A stretch of DNA of 64,000 nt, taken from Bog-473 sp963719485. GTDB taxonomy: Bacteria > Actinomycetota > Acidimicrobiia > Acidimicrobiales > RAAP-2. Under the pieces are notes generated by a model. The model saw nothing but the letters and a program-made list of their open reading frames with translations. It had not been told where the DNA came from and made no database searches. Location: positions 1,612,001 to 1,676,000 of the forward strand of contig OY970387.1 of the NCBI GenBank assembly GCA_963719485.1, read 5' to 3'. Position 1 is the stretch's first letter; every line of letters starts with the position of its first letter. The position numbers and the translations under genes are program-made. Shown here one piece after another: positions 19,331-26,059 of the stretch.

Positions 19331-19373
19331 GACGATCCGCCGGACGCAGAGCCCACTCCGTATCCTGAGCCCG

Positions 19374-20351
19374 ATGCCAGCGCACGCGACCGAGGACGAG
19401 GGGCTCCACCCGGCCGGTGACGACCCCGACTGGCAGGAGAGCGCCTACCTCGCCTGGCGCGATCCGGCGAGCGGGCTCGGCGGGAACCATCGCATCGGCA
19501 ACGAGCTGAACCGCGGGACGGCCAACCTGTGGTGCGGCGTCTACCAGAAGGACGGCGGCCGCTTCCGCTGGAACGGCGAGGGCGTGCCACTGGTCCTGCT
19601 CGACGAGGCCGGTCTCTGCGCCGGACCGCAGCGGCTCTTCCACGACGGGACGCGGCTGTGCTTCCTGCTCGAGGGCGACGGATGCCGCGCCGAGCTCGAG
19701 ATCGTCGACGAGGGTCCACGCTCCTTCGCCAACGCACAGTCGTTCGCGGGGACTTCGGGGACGGCGGGGACCATCTTCTCCAACAACTTCCACGTCGCCT
19801 GCCGGGTCCGCGGCACGGTGGAGCTCGACGGCGCCCGGGCGGAGGTCGACGCTCCGGGCTGGCGGGACCACTCCTGGGGGGTGCGCCGCTGGGACAGCTT
19901 CCTCTCGAGTCGCAGCTTCGGCGGCTCGCACGGGACGGGCGACGAGACGCTCCAGTTCCGCTACGCGTCGCTGGTCGGGTCCAACGGGAGCTTCTTCCGC
20001 CACGGTTCGCTCACCCGTGAGGGCGGATCCGTGCCGGTCGCCGGTGCCGAGATGCTGCTGCACGTCGACGACGACTCCATGCGCTGTCCTTCCGCCGAGG
20101 TGACGTACCGCCTCGAGGGCGGCGGGACGACGACCGTGCGGATCGACACCATCGGCGGCATGATCGGTGCCACCGCACAGCGCTACGGCTGGGAGTCGGT
20201 GGGCGACGTCACGGTCGACGGGGAGCCGGGAGGCTGGGGCTTCCTCGAGACGACCCTGAACGCCCGCAACGGCCAGAATCCGCCCGTCTACGTCCTGGCC
20301 GACGCCCTGACCAATGGCGTCGTGCGGCCAGCGTCGAACAGCGGGCCATGA
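19374..20351 (+). CDS. DUF7064/DUF7065-like protein, second copy
   Basis: 325-aa soluble protein related to the product at 6939-7985. Shared features are an N-terminal aromatic-rich block (ESAYLAWRDPASG, TANLWCGVYQ) and the C-terminal GWRDHSWGVRRW, equivalent to DRSWGPR in the first copy. A 43-base gap separates it from the decarboxylase-like gene. The next gene starts inside its stop codon (ATGA). The association DUF7064 next to an APH-fold kinase occurs at both ends of this island in opposite order, so the two proteins probably work on the same metabolite. The exact reaction is unknown. Confidence 0.7.
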   Translation: MPAHATEDEGLHPAGDDPDWQESAYLAWRDPASGLGGNHRIGNELNRGTANLWCGVYQKDGGRFRWNGEGVPLVLLDEAGLCAGPQRLFHDGTRLCFLLEGDGCRAELEIVDEGPRSFANAQSFAGTSGTAGTIFSNNFHVACRVRGTVELDGARAEVDAPGWRDHSWGVRRWDSFLSSRSFGGSHGTGDETLQFRYASLVGSNGSFFRHGSLTREGGSVPVAGAEMLLHVDDDSMRCPSAEVTYRLEGGGTTTVRIDTIGGMIGATAQRYGWESVGDVTVDGEPGGWGFLETTLNARNGQNPPVYVLADALTNGVVRPASNSGP

Positions 20352-21805
20352 GACAGCCGGCCGAGGACCGTGCGCTGTACCTCCGCCAGGTCCGGGCCAC
20401 GGTCGCCGTCACCTTCCTGCCGGAGCTCACCAGCGCGACAGCGATTGATGCCGCGGGACTGGTCGACCGCATCCTCGCCGAGTGCATCGTCGAGGAGGAG
20501 TGGGCCGAGTCGCTGAGTCAGCAGTACGGCGCTGAGTTCGAGGCACTCCTGACGGGGGCACCCGCTCAAGGCGCTCCCGCCGTTTCGCCAGACCACTTCG
20601 ACGAGCTCCGCCGCCAGGCCGCAGAGGTCGTCTCGCAACGTGCCGGCAGTGACGCCGAAGAGGACCAGGCGACGTGCCGACGACTGGTCGACGTGGAGCG
20701 CCGCTTCCTCGAGCGCGTCGACGAGCTTCGTGAAACCCTGCTCCACGAGCAGCTTCAATCAACAGCAACCCTGTCGCTGACGGAGTGCTCGGTCACGTCG
20801 GCGCAGCTGAGTGAGTACCTTCGCGCCAAGCTGCCGGATTCCCCCGATCTGGCGGTGACTGCCATGGACGTCGTCCCGGGCGGACGATCCAAGGAGACCA
20901 TCCTCGTCTCGCTCACCCGCACAAGCCAGCTCCCCGTCCAGGTGATCGTCCGCAAGGACCGCCCGGTCGGCATCCTCCAGACGCGTGCCATCGACGAGTT
21001 CGGTGTGCTCCAAGCGGTCCACGCCCACGGCGGGGTCCCGGTGGCACAGCCCTTCTTCGCGGACGAGCTCAACGATGCGATGGGAGGCGGGACCCTGCTC
21101 GTCATGCAGCGGGCGACGGGTGCAAAAGCGGGCGAGTACTTTCCCGACCTGGCCGCCCCCACGGAGCACCGGCGCGTGCTCGGCGATCAGCTCGCGACCG
21201 CTCTCGCCAACCTGCACCAAATCCCGCTCGAGAACCTCAAGTCGACCGCACTCGACCTGAACACAGCAGTGACCGAGGACTCCATTTCGGCCTCGGTCGA
21301 AGGGATGTCAGGCCGCATCGCGGAGCTCAGCGGGCCACCCATCGCGGCGATCCCTTTGGCACGCCGGTGGCTGCTCGACCACGTTGCGGACGTGGCTCCG
21401 GCGGACCGGCTCTGCCTCCTCCAGGGCGACGTCGGGCTGCACAACATGCTCGTCGACGGCGACCGGCTGACCGCGCTGGTGGACTGGGAGGCGGCAGCCG
21501 TCGGACCACCGGCGCGTGAACTGGCTGCGGCGTGGCCGGCCGGCACCGCCCTCATGCCGTGGCCGGATTTCGTTGCCGCCTATCGGGCTGCCGGAGGTCC
21601 ACCCGAAGCCACCGACGAACGTGCCGTCGCGTACTACAGGGTCTTCTTCGCTCTGGGTGCATGCATGTCCAGCCGGACGGGAGGCCATCTCTTTCGTACC
21701 GGTGGGAAGCGCGACCTCCTCACGGCACACTCCGGTCTCGACGCCCACTTCCGCGCCCAGCGCAATCTCGTCCGCGCCCTCCAGGATGCGATGCCGCCAT
21801 GCTGA
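20348..21805 (+). CDS. APH-fold phosphotransferase family protein, second copy
   Basis: 485-aa protein. About 145 N-terminal residues are helical and charged, similar to a scaffold or dimerisation region. The kinase-like domain follows (about 150-450). The Brenner-type loop is LLQGDVGLHNML, with Gln instead of His, followed by TALVDWEAAAVGPPAREL. The same His-to-Gln change is seen in the first copy (QGDTGPGN at 7982-9370), so it may be a subfamily trait rather than loss. ATG 20348 overlaps the DUF7064-like stop. It is the last gene before the substrate-binding protein; a small-molecule kinase is the best guess, not an antibiotic-resistance enzyme. Confidence 0.78.
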   Translation: MRQPAEDRALYLRQVRATVAVTFLPELTSATAIDAAGLVDRILAECIVEEEWAESLSQQYGAEFEALLTGAPAQGAPAVSPDHFDELRRQAAEVVSQRAGSDAEEDQATCRRLVDVERRFLERVDELRETLLHEQLQSTATLSLTECSVTSAQLSEYLRAKLPDSPDLAVTAMDVVPGGRSKETILVSLTRTSQLPVQVIVRKDRPVGILQTRAIDEFGVLQAVHAHGGVPVAQPFFADELNDAMGGGTLLVMQRATGAKAGEYFPDLAAPTEHRRVLGDQLATALANLHQIPLENLKSTALDLNTAVTEDSISASVEGMSGRIAELSGPPIAAIPLARRWLLDHVADVAPADRLCLLQGDVGLHNMLVDGDRLTALVDWEAAAVGPPARELAAAWPAGTALMPWPDFVAAYRAAGGPPEATDERAVAYYRVFFALGACMSSRTGGHLFRTGGKRDLLTAHSGLDAHFRAQRNLVRALQDAMPPC

Positions 21806-21979
21806 GCGCTCCCGAGGGCAACCGGTAAAAGGTGTCCTTTTCCCTGGTCGGAATCGGAACTCTGCCCAACGGAGGATCGGAGGCCTCCTGGGTCGTGGTC
21901 CGTCCGAAATCAACCTGACGTGTCAAGTACCTGGCAGGCCGCCCGGGCCGCCGATTCATTGCAGAAGTGTTGCGATACC

Positions 21980-22009
21980 TTGGCGAGCGGAGGAGCTAAA
22001 TGGTATCCT
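21980..22009 (+). promoter_or_regulatory. candidate promoter of the substrate-binding protein gene
   Basis: TTGGCG (21980-21985), an 18-base spacer and TATCCT (22004-22009) give a sigma70-like pair. The start would be near 22016, leaving a leader of about 73 bases. GTATCCT also occurs on the minus strand upstream of the Liv permease fusion (28992-28998), which suggests related promoters. The rest of 21806-22088 holds no gene that I can support. Confidence 0.35.
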
Positions 22010-22088
22010 CTTTTCGAATCGTAGCCGGGGGGCCGCTGCGGTTGGTCACGAGCACCGACATGGTCCCTTGATCCCCGAGGAGGAAACA

Positions 22089-23372
22089 GTGCTCACAACA
22101 GGTGCGGTGGGGCGGACAGGCGGAACGGCGAAAAAGGTCTTCGCAACAGGCTTCCTTGCCGCCGGCGTCATGACAGCAGCGACGGTGTCGACCGCCGTGA
22201 TGGGCGTCGGGACGGCCGGAGCGAGCAACCCGCTCGGCACGGCCCACCCGGCCACGCTGGCTCCCGTCACGATCGGTCTCATCAGTGACGGTGGCGGCAG
22301 TAGCTCCATCGGCACCGCTGCGCTCGTCGAACAAGGAGCGAAGGCGGCGGTGGCGTACGTGAACAAGTACGGAGCTGGTCTCGAAGGACACAAGGTCAAC
22401 CTCTACGTCTGCGAGAACCAGTCGACTCCGGCGGGCGGCCAGACCTGCGCCAACGACATGGTCCAGCACGGCGTCGTGGCCGTTGTCGAGCCCTTCACCG
22501 GGCAGGGGCAGACCGAAGTGCCGACCATCGTGGGGGCCGGCATTCCGTACATCACGGTCAGCGGTGCGTCGACGCCCGAACTCACCTCACCTGGAGCCTT
22601 CGCCCTCACGGGGGGCTTCCCGGCCTACCTGGGCGCGATGGCGCTGAGCGCCAAGCAGCACAACCTCAAGAAGGTGGCGTTCCTGGTGGAGAACGTCCCG
22701 GCCGCCATTCAGGGCGCGCAGGCGCTGGGCGGCCTGGTCTACAAGGCGGCTGGCGTCGGCTTCACCGTGATTCCCATCAACCCCGGCACGGCCGACATCT
22801 CGCCACAGATGCAGTCGGCCGTCTCGGGCGGCGCGGACGCAGTGGGCATGGTCGGCGACGTGACCCTCTGCAGCTCCTTCCTGCAGGCCTACAACACGCT
22901 TGCTCTGAAACTGCCGAAGTACGTGCTCTCGACGTGCCAGGACCCGAGCATCTTGAACTCGGCCACGCTCGACAAGGCGCTCGCAGGCTCGTACATCACC
23001 ACCACCACGAAGACATCCGCGGCTGACAATGCTCTGTACGGGGCCATGATGAAGAAGTTCGCCCCAAAGGTGAACCCGAATCCCAACATCAGCAGCAACC
23101 AGGCATCGGGCGTGACTCCGGTTCTCGCCCTCGCCGCCATCATGAAGGGCTCGACCCAGCCCGTCACCGCCGCGGGCGTGAAGACGCAGACCACGACAGC
23201 GAAGAACGTGGTCATGCCGCTCTCGGGTGGCCTCACCTTCACCTGTGACGGAACGGCGATTCCGCTGCTCAAGTCGGTCTGCTCGTCTGCCGCCGCCATT
23301 GGCGTCATCCAGGCCGGCAAGGCGGGCAAGATCACCGGCGTCAAGGTCTACAACCCGACGCCGTTGTTCTAG
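22089..23372 (+). CDS. branched-chain-amino-acid-type ABC substrate-binding protein
   Basis: 427-aa secreted binding protein of the LivJ/Peripla_BP_6 type, which captures a ligand outside the membrane and hands it to a Liv permease. GTG 22089 follows GAGGAGG at 22077-22083, the best ribosome-binding site nearby. Residues about 8-44 form a signal peptide: basic N-region, hydrophobic core and a cut after GTAGA; there is no lipobox Cys, so it may be released or held by other means. The mature part opens with VTIGLISDGGGSSSIG, the start of the fold. The permease parts lie at 25295-28914. In such islands the ligand is often aromatic, steroid-like or acyl rather than an amino acid; not determined here. 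Confidence 0.87.
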   Translation: MLTTGAVGRTGGTAKKVFATGFLAAGVMTAATVSTAVMGVGTAGASNPLGTAHPATLAPVTIGLISDGGGSSSIGTAALVEQGAKAAVAYVNKYGAGLEGHKVNLYVCENQSTPAGGQTCANDMVQHGVVAVVEPFTGQGQTEVPTIVGAGIPYITVSGASTPELTSPGAFALTGGFPAYLGAMALSAKQHNLKKVAFLVENVPAAIQGAQALGGLVYKAAGVGFTVIPINPGTADISPQMQSAVSGGADAVGMVGDVTLCSSFLQAYNTLALKLPKYVLSTCQDPSILNSATLDKALAGSYITTTTKTSAADNALYGAMMKKFAPKVNPNPNISSNQASGVTPVLALAAIMKGSTQPVTAAGVKTQTTTAKNVVMPLSGGLTFTCDGTAIPLLKSVCSSAAAIGVIQAGKAGKITGVKVYNPTPLF

Positions 23373-23386
23373 GTGTCTCGAGAGTC

Positions 23387-24679
23387 CTAGACGGCGTCCG
23401 GCCACAGGGACTCCGGCTCCCGGCCCTTCGTCTCGGGGAGCAGCCAGAAGAGCGCGGCCGCGGCCACCATCGGCAGGAACACCACGTCGGCCGCCAACCC
23501 GAAGCGGTTGCCGACATCCGCGACGGCCCCGAAAACCACGAGGCCGCAGACGGCGCCGACGACGCCGGCCGTCACCGACCACCCGGTCACCGACGCCCGG
23601 ACGGACGTCGGGAAGAGCTCGGTGAGCAACGCGCCGAGCGACGGCGAGAGCAGCCCGCCGCTGAGCGCACCCAGGATGTATCCGGCGACGAGCGCACTCT
23701 TGGCGCCCGAGTAGGCGAACGCGGGCGTCAGCGCGATGGCGACCATGGCCATGCTGCACGTCGGCCGCCGGCCGATCCGATCGCCCAGCCATCGGCCCAC
23801 CAACAGGCCGAACCCGCCCGAGACCCCGGCGGCCACGACCATCAGCGCGGACACGTAGCCGGCCAGGTGCACGACGTCCTGTGCGTACAGGAACACGAAG
23901 CTGGTGGCCGGACCCGTGACGATGGAGAGCGCAAAGAAGATGGAGCACAAGATGATCACCCGCCGTCGATACCGGGGACCGACCGCACTAAGGACAGGTG
24001 TCGGATGGTCCCCGGCGGCCTGCGCCATCAGAAACCGGCTGGGTTCCTCGACCCAACCGCGCAGCGCGTACACGACGGCGAGAGGCACGAGCGCAAGCAC
24101 GAAGATCCCGCGAAAGCCCAATGCCCCGGCCGCGAGGCTGTGGATGACGGCCGAGAGCCCCGCCCCTCCTGCGTAGCCCGCTGCGACGAGAGCGATGGCG
24201 GCTGTTCGGTCGCGAGAACCTGTCTCCTCCGCGGCCATCACCTCAGCCAGCGCGTTCGTGGCGCTCAGCAGCGGGCGCCCGAAAGCGAAGATGACGACGA
24301 ACCACCAGTAGCCCGGACTGGCCGCGGCAGCGGCCGTCAACGCCAGGCCGGCCACCGTGACGGTCAGGATCACGCGGCGGCGCCCGAAACGGTCCGCGAT
24401 CCCGATCAGGGGGAGGCTGCCCAACGAGGCGATGCGGATGATCGCCAGCCCCACGCCGATGCTGGTTCCGGACAGCCCGACCTTGTCGGCGATCGATCCA
24501 CCTTGCGCAACGTGACCCAGCTGCGTCGAGACGTCCCCCAGCGCGGCCACCACGCCGAATTGGCCGAAGCCGGAGGCGAGCGCGGTGACGGCCACGGCCA
24601 CGATTGCGCGGTCGTACCACCGGTGCAGCCGCAACCCACCGGCGGCATCGGTCGGCTCCCGAGCGGGGAGCGCCGACAC
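23387..24679 (-). CDS. MFS transporter
   Basis: 430-aa major facilitator protein with about 12 hydrophobic segments and the conserved loop 2-3 motif GIADRFGRRR (the family's DRxGRR signature), repeated in the second half as GDRIGRR. It resembles the sugar/aromatic-acid transporter group of MFS in size and motif, but the substrate is not clear. GTG 24679 is directly next to the TAG that ends the repeat-protein remnant, so no ribosome-binding site space is free upstream; the start is therefore less certain. It converges with the binding protein gene, 14 bases apart. Confidence 0.82.
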   Translation of the reverse strand: MSALPAREPTDAAGGLRLHRWYDRAIVAVAVTALASGFGQFGVVAALGDVSTQLGHVAQGGSIADKVGLSGTSIGVGLAIIRIASLGSLPLIGIADRFGRRRVILTVTVAGLALTAAAAASPGYWWFVVIFAFGRPLLSATNALAEVMAAEETGSRDRTAAIALVAAGYAGGAGLSAVIHSLAAGALGFRGIFVLALVPLAVVYALRGWVEEPSRFLMAQAAGDHPTPVLSAVGPRYRRRVIILCSIFFALSIVTGPATSFVFLYAQDVVHLAGYVSALMVVAAGVSGGFGLLVGRWLGDRIGRRPTCSMAMVAIALTPAFAYSGAKSALVAGYILGALSGGLLSPSLGALLTELFPTSVRASVTGWSVTAGVVGAVCGLVVFGAVADVGNRFGLAADVVFLPMVAAAALFWLLPETKGREPESLWPDAV

Positions 24680-24859
24680 CTAGAGCGCGGCCACCATGCC
24701 GACGACGGGTTGGTTGAGCGCTGTGCCCCCCGTCGACCCGTGGTAGAGCCTGTCGCCGTAGCTGAAGAGGCCGCTGTCGGATGCCACGAACCAGTATCCC
24801 CCGCCCTCGGGGGTGGCCGCCATGCCCACGACGGGGTTGCTGAACGCTGCCTGGGATAC
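24680..24859 (-). pseudogene. 3' remnant of a GGGYWFVASD-repeat surface protein
   Basis: A 59-codon stretch runs from the TGA at 24860-24862 to the TAG at 24680-24682 with no start codon at its upstream end. It encodes NPVVGMAATPEGGGYWFVAS, then a short GLFSYGD..FYGSTGG-like stretch and NQPVVGMVAAL. This is one full repeat of the tandem GGGYW(L/F)VASDGGIFSFGDA type, common in secreted or wall-linked actinobacterial (especially acidimicrobial) proteins. Only a single unit is left, so it is a truncated gene or a fragment left by recombination. Its TAG touches the GTG of the MFS gene. Confidence 0.7.
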
Positions 24860-24866
24860 TCAGCGG

Positions 24867-25325
24867 ATGCGTCTGTCGAACGACGAGTGCTGGAATCGTG
24901 TGCGGGCCGCTGACCACGGTGTCATGTGCACCACGGGCGCCCGCCAGATGATCGACGTGGTCCCAGTCTGCTTCGTCGTCGTCTCCAAGTTGATCGTCAC
25001 TCCCATTGATCGCGTCAAGCCGAAGGCCACGACGGACCTGGGTCGGCTCAAGAACCTCGAGCGGGATGCGACGGCCACCCTGCTCTGTGAGCATTGGAAC
25101 CGGCACGATTGGTCAGAGTTGTGGTGGGTGCGGGCGCGCGTGGTCCGTCGATCGGGCCACGATGTCAGCGACAGCTTGCTCGACGAATGCGCTGGAGCGT
25201 TGCGTGACAAATACGCCCAGTACCGCGAAACGGACTTCGCCGAGCTCGTACTCTTCGACGTGACGTCGCTGCTCGGCTGGTCTGCCGTCGACGCTCAGGC
25301 CGGGGAGACCGACCGGCCCATGTAG
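24867..25325 (+). CDS. PPOX-class F420-dependent enzyme (Rv0121c-like)
   Basis: 152-aa split-barrel protein of the pyridoxamine-oxidase-like F420-binding family (TIGR03668/Rv0121c type). Diagnostic elements are the N-terminal MRLSNDECWNRVRAADHG, VDVVP-like core strand (MIDVVPVCFVV), KPKATTDLGRLKNLERD and WWVRARVV, in the order known for that family. The usual reaction is F420-dependent reduction, but no substrate is known. I use ATG 24867; an upstream in-frame ATG at 24813 would run through the remnant on the other strand and has no support. It overlaps the LivF gene tail-to-tail by 31 bases. Confidence 0.82.
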   Translation: MRLSNDECWNRVRAADHGVMCTTGARQMIDVVPVCFVVVSKLIVTPIDRVKPKATTDLGRLKNLERDATATLLCEHWNRHDWSELWWVRARVVRRSGHDVSDSLLDECAGALRDKYAQYRETDFAELVLFDVTSLLGWSAVDAQAGETDRPM

Positions 25326-26059
25326 GCGGACTCGACGACGCTTGTGTCGTCGCGGTACTGCTCGGCTGGCCCGGATAAGACGACGCTCCCGTGCACCATC
25401 ACCATCGCTTCGTCGGCGATCTCGAGCGCCAGCTGCACGTGTTGCTCGACCATGATCACCGAGGCTCCGTGCTCGTCGGCGACCTGGCGGATCACCGGCA
25501 TCAGTGACTCCACGGCCACGGGTGCGAGTCCCATCGACATCTCGTCGATCAACAGCAGCTTCGGCGCCTGCACCAGTGCCCGTGCGATGGCCAACATCTG
25601 CTGCTCGCCGCCTGAGAGGTCGCCGGTCCGGAGCCTCTCGCGCCGTGCGAGAGCGGGGAACAATTCGAGCACCGGGTCCAGATCCATGCCACGGGGAGCC
25701 GCCAGCTTCAAATTCTGAATGGGGGTGAGCTCGGTGAAGAGGGCGCGGAAGTCAGGGATGAGGATCATCCCGGCCTGGTTCATCCGGCGCGGCGACGAAC
25801 CTCTCACATGCAGGCCCTTGAGGGTGATGGTTCCAGCCCGAGGCGGCAGGAATCCCGCCAGGGTCATCAGCAGCGTGGTCTTGCCGGCGCCGTTGGGCCC
25901 GAGAACCGTGAGGACCTTCCCCTGGTGCAGGGTGAACGTGATGTCGCGGGCCACGGTCAACTTCCCGTAGCCGACGTCAAGGCCTCTGCACTCGAGCACG
26001 GGTGCGTCGTCAGGCGCCGACTCGCCCTCAGCCTGGGGGTTCACGACCGTGTCGCTCAC
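25295..26059 (-). CDS. livF: branched-chain-type ABC transporter ATPase (LivF-like)
   Basis: 254-aa cytoplasmic ATPase of a HAAT (Liv) importer. It has GPNGAGKTT (Walker A), the signature LSGGEQQ and Walker B KLLLIDEMS, with the short MGLAPVA continuation typical of LivF. GTG 26059 overlaps the TGA of the fused LivHMG gene (GTGA), so I place the start there and not at the further-upstream ATG, which lies inside the fusion gene. It is the second ATPase of the importer, with LivG in the fused protein. It faces the binding protein and MFS genes. Confidence 0.87.
   Translation of the reverse strand: MSDTVVNPQAEGESAPDDAPVLECRGLDVGYGKLTVARDITFTLHQGKVLTVLGPNGAGKTTLLMTLAGFLPPRAGTITLKGLHVRGSSPRRMNQAGMILIPDFRALFTELTPIQNLKLAAPRGMDLDPVLELFPALARRERLRTGDLSGGEQQMLAIARALVQAPKLLLIDEMSMGLAPVAVESLMPVIRQVADEHGASVIMVEQHVQLALEIADEAMVMVHGSVVLSGPAEQYRDDTSVVESAYMGRSVSPA

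Noticed and set aside
24813..24866. Upstream ATG for the F420/PPOX gene
   Set aside because: It would add 18 residues that lie over the remnant on the other strand and do not match the family.
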